In this document: piece after piece, positions 35,384-44,318 of the stretch
How the letters are laid out: every line of letters begins with the position of its first letter
How positions within the stretch are numbered: position 1 is the first letter of the stretch
Assembly: GCA_002999035.1 (NCBI GenBank)
Contig: CP027241.1
Span: 1,987,001-2,051,000 of the forward strand
Direction of reading: 5' to 3'
DNA length: 64,000 nt
Origin: Lachnospiraceae bacterium oral taxon 500
Lineage (GTDB): Bacteria; Bacillota; Clostridia; Lachnospirales; Vallitaleaceae
Program-made: the position numbers and the translations under genes
Notes under the pieces: generated by a model
Told to the model about the DNA's origin: nothing
The model's input: the letters and a program-made list of their open reading frames with translations, nothing else
Database searches by the model: none

Positions 35384-36373
35384 ATGTCAAAAATAAAAAT
35401 TGGAATTGTCGGCTATGGTAATTTGGGTAAAAGTGCAGAAATTGGCATCCGGCAACAAGAGGATATGGAACTGAAGGGAATTTTTACCCGCCGGGATCCG
35501 GGCAGCTTAATGCTGGCGACTCCGGGGGTAAAGGCGTATTCGCTGGAAGCGGCTTTTGCGCTGAAAGAAGAAATTGACGTTATGATTCTGTGCGGCGGCA
35601 GCAAAGATGATATTCCCAGCCAAGGCCCGCAGTTTGCCGCCGGTTTTAATACCGTGGACGGCTATGACACGCATGCTCATATTCCGGAATATTATCAGGC
35701 CATGGAGCGGGCGGCGCAAACAGCCGGCAAGCTGGCCGTTATTTCCAGCGGCTGGGATCCGGGCATGTTTTCACTGCAAAGGATTTATGCCGAGGCCGTA
35801 CTGCCGCAGGGAAAGACCTATACTTTTTGGGGGCGGGGGGTCAGTCAGGGACATTCCGACGCCATTCGCCGGATTGCAGGGGTAAAGGATGCCAAGCAAT
35901 ATACCATTCCGGCGGAAGAAGCGATTGCGCAGGTCAAAAGTGGAGTGATGCCGGAGCTGACCGCCCGGCAGAAGCACCAAAGAGAGTGCTTTGTTGTGGC
36001 CGAGGAAGGCGCTGATTTAGAAGTAATTGCACAGCAGATTAAAACGATGCCGGATTATTTTGCCGATTATGATACGACGGTACATTTTATCAGTCAGGCG
36101 GAACTGAAAGAAAAGCACGCCGGACTGCCGCATGGCGGCCGGGTCATCCGCATGGGTCGGACGGGCGCGGCTGAGGAAAATATGCATGAAATTGAATATC
36201 GGCTAAAGCTGGAGTCCAATCCCGATTTTACCGCCAGTGTGCTGCTGGCCTATGCCAGAGCAGCCTATCGCTTAAACTGTGAAGGCGTCTGCGGTGCTAA
36301 AACGGTGGCCGATATTGCTCCGGCCTATTTGCTGAATAAAACGGCGGAAGAGATTCGGCGGAATTATATTTAG
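35384..36373 (+). CDS. ddh: meso-Diaminopimelate dehydrogenase
   Basis: An NADPH-dependent enzyme that makes meso-diaminopimelate directly from tetrahydrodipicolinate, for lysine and peptidoglycan. In 329 aa: Rossmann motif GIVGYGNLGKSAEIGI, then FTRRDP, CGGSKDDIP, DGYDTHAHIPEYY, SSGWDPGMFSLQR and WGRGVSQGHSDAIRRI, all conserved in Ddh. It is monocistronic, with AAAGGAAAGGAAC before the ATG. The presence of a dehydrogenase-type DAP route implies a meso-DAP peptidoglycan. Confidence 0.96.
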   Translation: MSKIKIGIVGYGNLGKSAEIGIRQQEDMELKGIFTRRDPGSLMLATPGVKAYSLEAAFALKEEIDVMILCGGSKDDIPSQGPQFAAGFNTVDGYDTHAHIPEYYQAMERAAQTAGKLAVISSGWDPGMFSLQRIYAEAVLPQGKTYTFWGRGVSQGHSDAIRRIAGVKDAKQYTIPAEEAIAQVKSGVMPELTARQKHQRECFVVAEEGADLEVIAQQIKTMPDYFADYDTTVHFISQAELKEKHAGLPHGGRVIRMGRTGAAEENMHEIEYRLKLESNPDFTASVLLAYARAAYRLNCEGVCGAKTVADIAPAYLLNKTAEEIRRNYI

Positions 36374-36440
36374 ATTTGAGATAAAGATACTGACGGTTAA
36401 GTGGCGGAGGCGATGAGCATACGAAGATGAGGAGGACAAA

Positions 36441-38402
36441 GTGAAAAACATTTGGCGGCAGTACGGGCGGATTTTAGCCGTTGCAGGGCTGGTGATTGTG
36501 ATTAACAGTATTTTTTACGGTTACAGTTTATTGCCGGTATTGGCAAAAAAAGATATTTTTTGGGCAATTACAGCCACATCCGCGGCCGAATTGATTTTAT
36601 TTTATCCGCGGCGCGGCTTAAAAAAATGGCTGCGCCGGGTTCAGGCGGCGGTATATTTGGCGGCTGCTTTTTTTAAACTGGCGGAGATGATATTTTTTAA
36701 GCAGTACGGCAGTTATGATTTGTTCAGCCGGGTCAGACAGGCCAAATATCTGGCCGACGTGGTCGGCTATATTTTAGGCCAGATAACGGCGCCGATGATC
36801 TGCTTTTTGGCGCTGTCCCTGTTTTTCCTGGTCATTTTGCTGTGGCCGGAAAAAAGTCAAGCTGGCAGTAAGAGCGGCAGTCATCCGGCGGTCAGCGAAC
36901 AGAAGCAAGAAACGGAAAATGGTGAAAGCAAGCGACTGCTCCCAACAGGCAGCCGGAAAGTGCGGATCGCGGCGGCGCTTATCCTATTGGCTGCTTGGGC
37001 GCTGTTTTGCCGGCAGACCGAGATTTTACGAAGTATTGAGGTTTATCATGCGCTGGGTGGTTCGGCCTACCGGGCAGCGGTGGGAAAAAGTGGCGCCGCC
37101 GGCAGTATGACGGAAAATGAGATACAGCAGTTGTTGTTTCGCAATTACCGGCATCAAAACGAATATACCGGCATCGGAGCCGGGAAAAATCTGCTGATTA
37201 TTCAGGTGGAAAGCCTGCAAGACAGCTTTATTGGCCAAAGCTATGACGGCAAAGAGATTACGCCCTATCTTAACGGCTTAATTAAGAAATCTTTTTATTT
37301 TCAGGATTATTTTGAACTCCTGGGCTTCGGCAATTCTTCAGATGCCGAGTATGTTTCACTGCAAAGCACTTTTTCTGATACCGAACTGGGAGCGTACGAG
37401 GACTATGCCGGGACGGAAACGATGGGGCTGCCCAAGCTGGCCCGGAGTCAAGGCTATCATACCTTTTCCATGCACGGCAATACCGGCACTTTTTATAGCC
37501 GGCAGGAGGCGCATGCCCGGGTTGGCTTTGAGCAGGTATATATGGGCGAAAGCTATGAGCAGGATGAGATTATCGGCATGGGCTTATCGGATGAATCCTT
37601 TTTCCGGCAATCGCTGCCGCGCATTGAAGCGGCCGACCGCGCCGGTAAGTTTATGGGCTTTATGATTACGCTGACCTGTCACGGCCCGTTTGATATGCCG
37701 GAAAAAGATCAAGTCTTTGCGGTTGAGCCGGAGCTGCAAAACACTACCTTTGCCCGTTATTTAAATGCCGTTTTCTATACCGATAGGGTACTGGCGGAGC
37801 TGATGGCTGCGCTGGAAGAAAGAGGGATTTTGCAAAATACGGTCGTGGCCATTTATGGGGATCATCATGCTTTTGCCAATGTCGATCCGGAAAGCAGTAA
37901 GTATTTGGCGAAGTTTTTGGGCAAGCCCTTTGATTTTGACGAAATGATGCGGATTCCGCTGATTGTGTATGTACCGGGCTATGAAAAACAGGTGACGCTG
38001 GAAAATATCGGCAGTCAAATTGATTTTATGCCGACGCTTGCCAATATTATGGGCTGGAACGATATCGCTGCGCCAATGTTCGGTGTTGATTTGCTGGATC
38101 CGGAGTTAAGCCGGGATAACATTGTTTTTCCGCAGACCTACATGCTGCGGGGCAGTTATATCACCGATGAAGAGCTGTTTGAGCGTTCCCGGTTAAAAGG
38201 CGGTGCAGCCGGTCGGTTAATTGATCGTCACAGCCGGGTGCAGTTGCCGGAAGAAAATGCCCGGCCGAATTATGAGGAGGCCAACCGCCGGATTGAAACA
38301 GCGCAGCAGATGTATTTGCATAATCAGGTGATGGACAGCATTCAGGAGTTTCATTTCCTGCTTGACAAAAAAGGGGAAAAGCATTATAATCAAAAAAATT
38401 AA
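36441..38402 (+). CDS. LtaS-like membrane phosphoglycerol transferase / sulfatase-fold enzyme
   Basis: A 653-aa membrane enzyme of the lipoteichoic acid synthase family. Five N-terminal membrane segments (~8-32, 40-56, 69-88, 113-140, 173-188) are followed by an extracellular sulfatase-type domain. Its metal-site motifs are VESLQDSF near residue 256 and YGDHHAF near 474. At the nucleophile position of LtaS (Thr in GKTSDSE) this protein has Ser299 in GNSSDAE. The linker ~142-170 is unusually long and hydrophilic. GTG start after GGAGGAC. Its 3' end contains the promoter of the trpS T-box. LTA synthesis is the likely but unproven role. Confidence 0.85.
   Translation: MKNIWRQYGRILAVAGLVIVINSIFYGYSLLPVLAKKDIFWAITATSAAELILFYPRRGLKKWLRRVQAAVYLAAAFFKLAEMIFFKQYGSYDLFSRVRQAKYLADVVGYILGQITAPMICFLALSLFFLVILLWPEKSQAGSKSGSHPAVSEQKQETENGESKRLLPTGSRKVRIAAALILLAAWALFCRQTEILRSIEVYHALGGSAYRAAVGKSGAAGSMTENEIQQLLFRNYRHQNEYTGIGAGKNLLIIQVESLQDSFIGQSYDGKEITPYLNGLIKKSFYFQDYFELLGFGNSSDAEYVSLQSTFSDTELGAYEDYAGTETMGLPKLARSQGYHTFSMHGNTGTFYSRQEAHARVGFEQVYMGESYEQDEIIGMGLSDESFFRQSLPRIEAADRAGKFMGFMITLTCHGPFDMPEKDQVFAVEPELQNTTFARYLNAVFYTDRVLAELMAALEERGILQNTVVAIYGDHHAFANVDPESSKYLAKFLGKPFDFDEMMRIPLIVYVPGYEKQVTLENIGSQIDFMPTLANIMGWNDIAAPMFGVDLLDPELSRDNIVFPQTYMLRGSYITDEELFERSRLKGGAAGRLIDRHSRVQLPEENARPNYEEANRRIETAQQMYLHNQVMDSIQEFHFLLDKKGEKHYNQKN
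38362..38390 (+). promoter_or_regulatory. Perfect consensus sigma-A promoter for the trpS leader
   Basis: TTGACA and TATAAT are separated by exactly 17 bp, lying inside the last 14 codons of the LtaS-like gene. Transcription would begin near 38397 and run through the T-box leader. Confidence 0.85.
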
Positions 38403-38724
38403 GGAAACCGTTACAGTTCAGCAATTTGTCAAAGCGAAGAAGTAGCTGAACTGTACAGTAAACCGATGATGCGGAGATAAAGGCAAATACTAAGCAGACA
38501 GAGAGCCGGCGGCGCTGAGAAACCGGCAGCGGATAGGTTGTCAAATGGACCGCGGAGGGCATAGTCAAAAAGGCGAAAGCCTTGAGTATTCTATGACGGG
38601 AGACGGCCGTTATTTTGTCAGAAATATGTTGGTATTTTATGAGTGCGGGAATTTCCCGAAACAAGGTGGCACCACGGAATGATAACCGTCCTTGACAGAA
38701 GTTTTTGTCATGGGCGGCTTTTTT
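38397..38724 (+). ncRNA. T-box leader, tryptophan-specific
   Basis: A tRNA-sensing leader RNA that lets trpS be read when uncharged tRNA-Trp accumulates. The T-box sequence AAGGTGGCACCACGG lies at 38663-38677. The terminator stem CCGTCCTTGACA...TGTCATGGGCGG (38686-38717) ends in TTTTTT at 38719-38724. In the stem I region, AAATGGACC at 38543-38551 presents TGG followed by A, fitting a Trp specifier. A TACAGTTCAGC/GCTGAACTGTA hairpin (38412-38456) precedes the T-box core. Confidence 0.9.
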
Positions 38725-38741
38725 ATGAGGAGGAAAAAGTT

Positions 38742-39761
38742 ATGGAAGCACAAGAGAAAAAATCAGTGATATACAGTGGGATTCAGCCAACCGGCGTCAT
38801 CACAATCGGCAATTATTTCGGTGCCGTTAAGAACTGGCTGGAGCTGAACAAAAGCCATGCCGATTATCTCACCTATTGCAGTATTGTTGATTTGCACAGC
38901 ATTACCGTGCGCCAGGAGCCGAAGGCGCTGCGGGAAAACACCAGAAAGCTGCTGGCCTTTTATATTGCAGCCGGACTCGACCCGCAGAAAAATATTTTAT
39001 ACTTACAGTCCTCGGTTCGTCAGCATGCGGAACTGGCTTGGATTTTGAACTGTTTTACCTATATGGGTGAACTGAGCCGGATGACCCAGTTTAAGGATAA
39101 GTCACAGCGGCATGGCGAAAATATCAACGCCGGTTTATTTACCTATCCGGTTTTGATGGCGGCTGACATTTTGCTGTATCAAACAGATTTGGTGCCGATT
39201 GGCGATGATCAGAAACAGCATTTGGAACTGGCCAGAGATATTGCGATTCGCTTAAATAATGAGTATCAGGGGCTGTTTAAAGTACCGGAGGGCTATTTCG
39301 GCAAGGTCGGCGCCCGGATTAAGAGTCTGCAGGAGCCGGAGAAAAAAATGAGCAAGTCCGATGATAATGCCAATGGCTATATCAGTGTTTTGGATGACCC
39401 GGCTGAGATCCGGAACAAAATCAAAAGAGCAGTTACCGATTCGCGGGCGGAAATCAATTACAGTGATGATCAGCCGGGGGTTAAAAACCTGCTGGATATT
39501 TATATGTGCGCTACCGGCGAGAGCAAGGAAGAGTGTTTGACTAAGTTTGCCGGTCAGGGCTACGGTTATTTAAAGGAAGAAACGGCGAATGCCTTGATTG
39601 CCGAATTGGCGCCGCTGCAAAAGGAATTTGCCAGGATTTTGGCGGATAAGGCGTATCTGGAAGAGGTGCTGAAGGAAAACGGACAAAAAGCCGCTTATGC
39701 CGCTGAAAAAACTTTGCGCAAGGTTAAAAAGAAGATCGGTTTTTTGGAAACCAACTTTTAA
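38742..39761 (+). CDS. trpS: Tryptophanyl-tRNA synthetase
   Basis: A class I synthetase that charges tRNA-Trp. The ATP-binding motif appears as GVITIGNYFGAVKNW (the HIGH-equivalent is TIGN), and the KMSKS loop is present in EKKMSKSDDNANGY near residue 200. The 339-aa length is normal. The frame extends upstream into the T-box (38643), but the ATG at 38742 follows GAGGAGGAAA and is the real start. Regulation by the T-box is well supported. Confidence 0.96.
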   Translation: MEAQEKKSVIYSGIQPTGVITIGNYFGAVKNWLELNKSHADYLTYCSIVDLHSITVRQEPKALRENTRKLLAFYIAAGLDPQKNILYLQSSVRQHAELAWILNCFTYMGELSRMTQFKDKSQRHGENINAGLFTYPVLMAADILLYQTDLVPIGDDQKQHLELARDIAIRLNNEYQGLFKVPEGYFGKVGARIKSLQEPEKKMSKSDDNANGYISVLDDPAEIRNKIKRAVTDSRAEINYSDDQPGVKNLLDIYMCATGESKEECLTKFAGQGYGYLKEETANALIAELAPLQKEFARILADKAYLEEVLKENGQKAAYAAEKTLRKVKKKIGFLETNF

Positions 39762-39767
39762 AGTGCA

Positions 39768-40514
39768 ATGAAAGCAGAAAAGCAGAAAAAAACGGTCGGT
39801 GTGGTCTTGGCCGAAGCGGCGTATGGCGAAAATGGGAAAAGGCTGACTCTCTTTACCAAAGAGCTGGGGCTGGTGACGGCCTTTGCCAGCGGAGCCAAAA
39901 AGGCCAAATCACCGCTGCTGGCCGGGACGCAGTTGTTTGTTTTCGGCAATTATGAACTTTATCGGGGAAAAGAAGCGTATACCTTAACCGGTGCGGATAT
40001 CATTGAAAGCTTTTATGGCTTGCGCTCCGATCTGGAATTAACGGCCTACGCGGCGTATTTGTCAGAATTGAGTCTGGCTTTTTTGCAGGACGGAATTGTC
40101 GGCGAGGAATTGCTCCGGCTCATTTATATCGGCTTTGAAGAATTGGTGAAAGGCGAAATCAAACCGGCGCAGATTAAAGCGGCCTTCGCCTTAAAGCTTC
40201 TGGCTTTGGCCGGCTATACACCGGAGCTGGATGTATGCGTCCGCTGTGGCCGCAAAGAGGAATTACCTTTCTTTTCCGCGGCTGATGGCGGAGCAATTTG
40301 TCCGGTCTGTGCGGTCGGAGCGGATGATGCACTGCCGGCACCGGTTCGACAGGCTATGGCCTATGTCTTGACGATACCGGCGGAAAAGCTGTTTCGGTTT
40401 CGGCTGAAACCGGAATATGAACAGGCGTTTTTTTCTTTAATGAAAAAATATACAGACTATTATTTGGATTATCCTTTGAAATCCGAGCGCTTTTTGCAGG
40501 AAATCGGGATTTAA
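39768..40514 (+). CDS. recO: DNA repair protein RecO
   Basis: A recombination mediator that, with RecR, loads RecA on SSB-coated DNA. In 248 aa: an OB-fold N-terminus (GVVLAEAAYGENGKRLTLFTK, with a typical LVTAFASGAKKAKSP), a helical middle, and a C-terminal zinc module CVRCGRKE...ICPVC (~155-185). It starts 6 nt after trpS with no obvious Shine-Dalgarno site, so it is probably translationally coupled to trpS. In many Firmicutes recO pairs with era rather than trpS. Confidence 0.9.
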   Translation: MKAEKQKKTVGVVLAEAAYGENGKRLTLFTKELGLVTAFASGAKKAKSPLLAGTQLFVFGNYELYRGKEAYTLTGADIIESFYGLRSDLELTAYAAYLSELSLAFLQDGIVGEELLRLIYIGFEELVKGEIKPAQIKAAFALKLLALAGYTPELDVCVRCGRKEELPFFSAADGGAICPVCAVGADDALPAPVRQAMAYVLTIPAEKLFRFRLKPEYEQAFFSLMKKYTDYYLDYPLKSERFLQEIGI

Positions 40515-40628
40515 ATCGGGGATGCTGCCCGTCTGAAAGCGGCAGAGAGTCTCCGCTTCTAAGCAGGCAATGAGAAAGCTGCCGCATTACCGGCCGGCAA
40601 AAAGAAAAGTTTGGAAGGAAGCAGCAAC

Positions 40629-41138
40629 ATGGAAATCAAAAGAAAGCCAAAACCTAAAAATGTATTAGTATACATGGTTGTATTTTTATGCATGTTAGGG
40701 GCGGCTTTTTTCTTTTTTTTCAGCAGTCAGGGAACTTGGCGGCTGTTTTGGACGCCGGAGCAGCCGGCAGCAGATAATGGAGCGGAACAAGGTTTATCAC
40801 AGGCGGAACGAGAGTTTATCGACAAAAACCAAACGCAAATCGAAGCACTCCGTCAGACTGTCGCTAAGCTGGAGGAAACTTTGCCGGATTTGGGCGTAAC
40901 CAGCCGTGAGTTTAATGAGGGACTTTTGCCGTTGATTGAACTGCTGCAGGGGCTGGGGGCGGAGCTGCGGCCGGAGGACTGGCCGCAGTTTCAGACACAA
41001 TTTGCATATCAATATGATAAACTGAATACACTTCGGCAGGAGCGGACAAATTTGCCAACGCAGGTAACAGAGAGCGAAGATAAAGTTATGCAGGTTTTAC
41101 AGGAATTGAATCAGATCATTCAGAGAATGAATAAATAA
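40629..41138 (+). CDS. Membrane-anchored coiled-coil protein
   Basis: A 169-aa protein I do not recognise. A short basic N-terminus (KRKPKPKN) precedes one membrane segment (~12-35), followed by an extracytoplasmic domain with predicted coiled coil (FIDKNQTQIEALRQTVAKLE, ~62-81) and a helical C-terminus. An ATG at 40629 follows GGAAGGA; the frame begins at a TTG at 40611. The topology suggests an envelope-associated protein. No function is inferred. Confidence 0.65.
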   Translation: MEIKRKPKPKNVLVYMVVFLCMLGAAFFFFFSSQGTWRLFWTPEQPAADNGAEQGLSQAEREFIDKNQTQIEALRQTVAKLEETLPDLGVTSREFNEGLLPLIELLQGLGAELRPEDWPQFQTQFAYQYDKLNTLRQERTNLPTQVTESEDKVMQVLQELNQIIQRMNK

Positions 41139-41169
41139 TAATAAAATAGAATAAATATAAAATTTTGAC

Positions 41170-41198
41170 TTGACGCCGCCGAATTTTAGGCATATAAT
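41170..41198 (+). promoter_or_regulatory. Sigma-A promoter of the amino-acid ABC transporter
   Basis: TTGACG and TATAAT are separated by 17 bp. The leader of ~145 nt has no riboswitch or T-box I can recognise. Confidence 0.75.
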
Positions 41199-41348
41199 AA
41201 CGTTCATAGCAAATAAGCTGAGTTACTGACTCGCTAAAGCAGGCAAAGCGGGAATTGAAACAAGGAATCGGCACGGTTTGATAGTTAAACGGAAAACACG
41301 GCCGAAGGAAACAATAACTGCCGGCGGCAGAAAAGGGAGGAAAATATT

Positions 41349-42242
41349 ATGAAGAAAATGACGAGTTTAATCATGGCGTTATTGGTGGCCGTGTCTTTAG
41401 CGGCTTGTGGCGGGCAGACCCAGACCGGAGAGAAAAAAGAGGAAGTTAAAGCCGAAACCAAAACTGAAACCAAAACTGAAACTGAAACCAAAACCGAAAA
41501 CACAGCGGCCGAAGCGACCAATAAATTGGAGCAGATAAAGGCCAAAGGCGTACTGGTGATGGGTACCTGCGCCGATTATCCACCGTATGAGACCCATGCG
41601 ATTATTGACGGAAAAGATGAAATTGTCGGATTTGATATTGAAATCGGCAAAGAAATCGCCAAGGCGCTGGGTGTGGAATTAAAGATTGAAGATATGGATT
41701 TTGATGCGCTGCTGGTATCGCTTAATTCCGATAAGGTCGATATGGTCATTGCCGGGATGTCAGCCACGGAAGAACGGGCGAAAGCGGTTGATTTTTCCGT
41801 GATTTATTATAATCCGCAGCAAAAAATTGTAATCCGCAAGGAAAATCTGGATACCTTAACCAGTCTGGAAGCGTTTAACGGCAAAACCATCGGCGTGCAG
41901 AAGGGAACGATTCAGGAGGAGTTTGCTGACAAAAATATGACCGGTGCCAATAAAATTGCTTTGGGCAAGATTCCGGCTTTGATTATGGAATTAAAATCCG
42001 GTAAGAGCGACGGTATTGTGCTGGAAGAACCGGTTGCGGCTGCTTATATCAGCAAAAATGAGGATTTGGCAATGGCTACTCTGGAGGTGGCAATTGAGGA
42101 AGACAGCGGTTCTTCGGTGGCATTGAAAAAAGGGGAAAGTGAACTTTTAGCAGTAGTGGATCAAACAATTAAGGCACTGGTCGAGGAAAAAAAGATTGAC
42201 GAGATGGTAGTGGAAGCCAATAAATGGATGGAACAGGACTAA
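41349..42242 (+). CDS. Amino-acid ABC transporter substrate-binding lipoprotein
   Basis: A family 3 solute-binding protein, lipid-anchored outside the membrane. The lipobox LAACGG gives Cys19. A repetitive spacer (ETKTETKTETETKTE, ~31-46) follows, then the binding domain starting EQIKAKGVLVMGTCADYPPYE, with VGFDIEIGKEIAKALG and a ligand-carboxylate-type motif AGMSATEERAKAVDFS. The sequence resembles binders of polar amino acids, cystine or glutamine; the ligand is not determinable. First gene of a three-gene operon. Confidence 0.92.
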   Translation: MKKMTSLIMALLVAVSLAACGGQTQTGEKKEEVKAETKTETKTETETKTENTAAEATNKLEQIKAKGVLVMGTCADYPPYETHAIIDGKDEIVGFDIEIGKEIAKALGVELKIEDMDFDALLVSLNSDKVDMVIAGMSATEERAKAVDFSVIYYNPQQKIVIRKENLDTLTSLEAFNGKTIGVQKGTIQEEFADKNMTGANKIALGKIPALIMELKSGKSDGIVLEEPVAAAYISKNEDLAMATLEVAIEEDSGSSVALKKGESELLAVVDQTIKALVEEKKIDEMVVEANKWMEQD

Positions 42243-42245
42243 GCC

Positions 42246-42941
42246 ATGTGGATACTGGAACTGATAAAGCAACCGCTTATTGATTTTGTAGATATGGTGG
42301 CAAAGTATTATCCGTACTTTTTGAAAGGTACGGTTAATACTTTGCTGCTGTCTTTGCTGGCGACCACCATAGGTTTTCTGCTGGGTATGATTTTAGCGCT
42401 GCTGCGCATCAATTCTTCTAAAAACTGGTTTTTGAAACTGCTGCGGACACTGGCCGGAGCCTATATTGAACTGATCCGGGGGACACCGCTGCTGGTGCAG
42501 CTGCTTTTAATCTTTAATTCCACAACCGGAATGTCGCGCTACGCGGCCGGGGTAATTGCTCTGTCGCTGAACTCGGCGGCTTATGTGGCGGAAATTATCC
42601 GGGCGGGGATTCAATCGGTTGATAAGGGCCAAATGGAAGCCGCCCGTTCTTTGGGTTTATCTTCTTTTATTACTTATAAGGAAATTATTTTACCGCAGGC
42701 GGTTAAAAATATTTTGCCGGCGCTGGGCAATGAATTTATTGTTTTGATTAAAGAAACGGCAATAGTGTCAATGGTCGGCATTGTTGATTTGATGTACGGT
42801 GTCAGCATTGTTCAAAGCAAGACCTATAAGCCGGTGCCGCCGCTGATTGTGGCGCTGCTGATTTATTTGGCGTTAACCCTGACCTTATCTAAAGGTGTGA
42901 AAGGTGCGGAAAGGAGATTGAACCGGAGCGATGGACGATAA
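42246..42941 (+). CDS. Amino-acid ABC transporter permease
   Basis: A 231-aa HisM/GlnP-type permease with about five membrane segments. The family motif [18 protein letters not shown] is present, and the EAA loop reads [25 protein letters not shown]. It lies 3 nt after the binding protein and overlaps the ATPase gene by 11 bp. Confidence 0.95.
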   Translation: MWILELIKQPLIDFVDMVAKYYPYFLKGTVNTLLLSLLATTIGFLLGMILALLRINSSKNWFLKLLRTLAGAYIELIRGTPLLVQLLLIFNSTTGMSRYAAGVIALSLNSAAYVAEIIRAGIQSVDKGQMEAARSLGLSSFITYKEIILPQAVKNILPALGNEFIVLIKETAIVSMVGIVDLMYGVSIVQSKTYKPVPPLIVALLIYLALTLTLSKGVKGAERRLNRSDGR

Positions 42942-43695
42942 TGCAAAAGAAAAAAAATTAAGCGGTGAGGTTCTGCTGTCGGTGAAAGACCTGCACAAAA
43001 CCTTCGGCAAACTCCATGTCTTAAAGGGCGTGTCTGAGGAGATTCGTCGGGGCGAGGTGGTGTTTGTCATCGGGCCGAGCGGTTCGGGCAAAAGCACCTT
43101 TTTACGTTGCCTCAATTTACTGGAGGTTCCGGAGTCCGGGTCAATTATTTTTGAGGGCAGTGAGCTGCTGGCGAATGATTTGAACTTAGATAAACACCGG
43201 CAGAAAATAGGCATGGTATTTCAACATTTTAATTTGTTTCCCCATAAAACGGTGCTGGAAAATATTACCTTAGCGCCGATGAAGCTCTTGGGATTATCGG
43301 CGGCCGAGGCGGAGGAAAGAGCCGACCGGTTGCTGGAACAGGTGGGATTGACCGAGAAAAAATACGCTTACCCCAGTACCTTATCCGGCGGGCAAAAGCA
43401 GCGGATTGCCATTGCCCGGGCGCTGGCGATGCAGCCGGATGTGATGCTCTTTGATGAGCCGACATCGGCGCTTGATCCGGAAATGGTAGGCGATGTGCTT
43501 CTGTTGATGCAGAAACTGGCGAATGACGGCATGACCATGGTGATAGTCTCGCATGAGATGGGCTTTGCCAAGAACGCAGCCGATAGAGTTGTGTTTATGG
43601 ACGAAGGCGTCATCATTGAACGCGGCACGCCGGCTGAAATCTTTGACCAGCCGAAAGAGCAGCGGACAAAGGACTTTTTATCGAAGGTGCTGTAG
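42931..43695 (+). CDS. Amino-acid ABC transporter ATPase
   Basis: A 254-aa GlnQ-type ATPase. Walker [10 protein letters not shown], the Q-loop in [12 protein letters not shown], signature LSGGQKQR, Walker [13 protein letters not shown] and the H-loop VSHEM are intact. It completes the binding protein-permease-ATPase importer. Its N-terminus ([17 protein letters not shown]) is slightly extended over typical members, so a later start is possible. Confidence 0.95.
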   Translation: MDDNAKEKKLSGEVLLSVKDLHKTFGKLHVLKGVSEEIRRGEVVFVIGPSGSGKSTFLRCLNLLEVPESGSIIFEGSELLANDLNLDKHRQKIGMVFQHFNLFPHKTVLENITLAPMKLLGLSAAEAEERADRLLEQVGLTEKKYAYPSTLSGGQKQRIAIARALAMQPDVMLFDEPTSALDPEMVGDVLLLMQKLANDGMTMVIVSHEMGFAKNAADRVVFMDEGVIIERGTPAEIFDQPKEQRTKDFLSKVL

Positions 43696-43722
43696 GTTAG
43701 GTGTTTTTTATAAAAAAACCGC

Positions 43723-43751
43723 TTGCATTTCTCCTGAAAGTGTGATATAGT
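43723..43751 (+). promoter_or_regulatory. Sigma-A promoter of rplS
   Basis: TTGCAT and TATAGT are separated by 17 bp, with TGTGA preceding the -10, as at rpmE. Confidence 0.7.
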
Positions 43752-43756
43752 GCTTG

Positions 43757-43826
43757 GGTATGAGCATGGGTGTTCCGCTGGCAGACAGGCTGCGTAAGAA
43801 CACATTGGCAGGAAGGAGAAAAACTC
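43757..43826 (+). ncRNA. Probable ribosomal protein L19 leader
   Basis: The leader holds GGGTGTTCCGC and, about 20 nt later, GCGTAAGAACAC. They can pair (GTGTTC with GAACAC), and the words recall the L19 leader described in Firmicutes, thought to bind L19 for feedback control. No alignment was made. Confidence 0.5.
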
Positions 43827-44180
43827 ATGAATGAAATTATCAGAAAGATTGAGCAGGAACAGTTAAGAGACAATGTAGCAGACTTTAAAGTGGGTGACAC
43901 GATAAAGGTACATGCTTTGATCAAGGAAGGAAACCGGGAAAGAATTCAGGTTTTTGAAGGAACTGTTCTGAAAAGACAAGGCGGCGGTTCGAAAGAAACT
44001 TTCACCGTCAGACGGATTTCTTACGGTGTCGGCGTGGAAAAAAGCTGGCCGCTGCATTCGCCGGTTATTCATCATATCGAAGTGGTTCGCCGCGGTAAAG
44101 TTCGCCGGGCAAAACTGAACTACTTAAGAGAAAGATCCGGTAAGAGTGCTAAGATCAGAGAAAAAGTAGAAGCTCGCTAA
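43827..44180 (+). CDS. rplS: 50S ribosomal protein L19
   Basis: A 117-aa large-subunit protein at the 30S interface. [53 protein letters not shown] and the C-terminal [20 protein letters not shown] match L19 closely. ATG at 43827 follows GGAAGGAG; the frame extends to 43770 within the leader. Not next to trmD/rimM here, as is usual in other bacteria. Confidence 0.97.
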   Translation: MNEIIRKIEQEQLRDNVADFKVGDTIKVHALIKEGNRERIQVFEGTVLKRQGGGSKETFTVRRISYGVGVEKSWPLHSPVIHHIEVVRRGKVRRAKLNYLRERSGKSAKIREKVEAR

Positions 44181-44240
44181 GAGGTGTTTGACCGGAACTG
44201 TGTGCAAACACGTTTTTAGGGAAGCACAACCATGGACATG

Positions 44241-44277
44241 AAAAGCCTATCTTGAAGAAAAAAAGATAGGCTTTTTT
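44241..44277 (+). terminator. Rho-independent terminator of rplS
   Basis: AAAAGCCTATCTT...AAGATAGGCTTTTTT with a nine-base loop. Confidence 0.9.
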
Positions 44278-44318
44278 CCTGAATTCAGAAATATGGCAAG
44301 GGAGGACAGGAGGAATTT

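Noticed and set aside
41199-41348. Riboswitch or T-box upstream of the amino-acid transporter
   Set aside because: I found no T-box sequence, terminator or known aptamer words; it is only a long leader.
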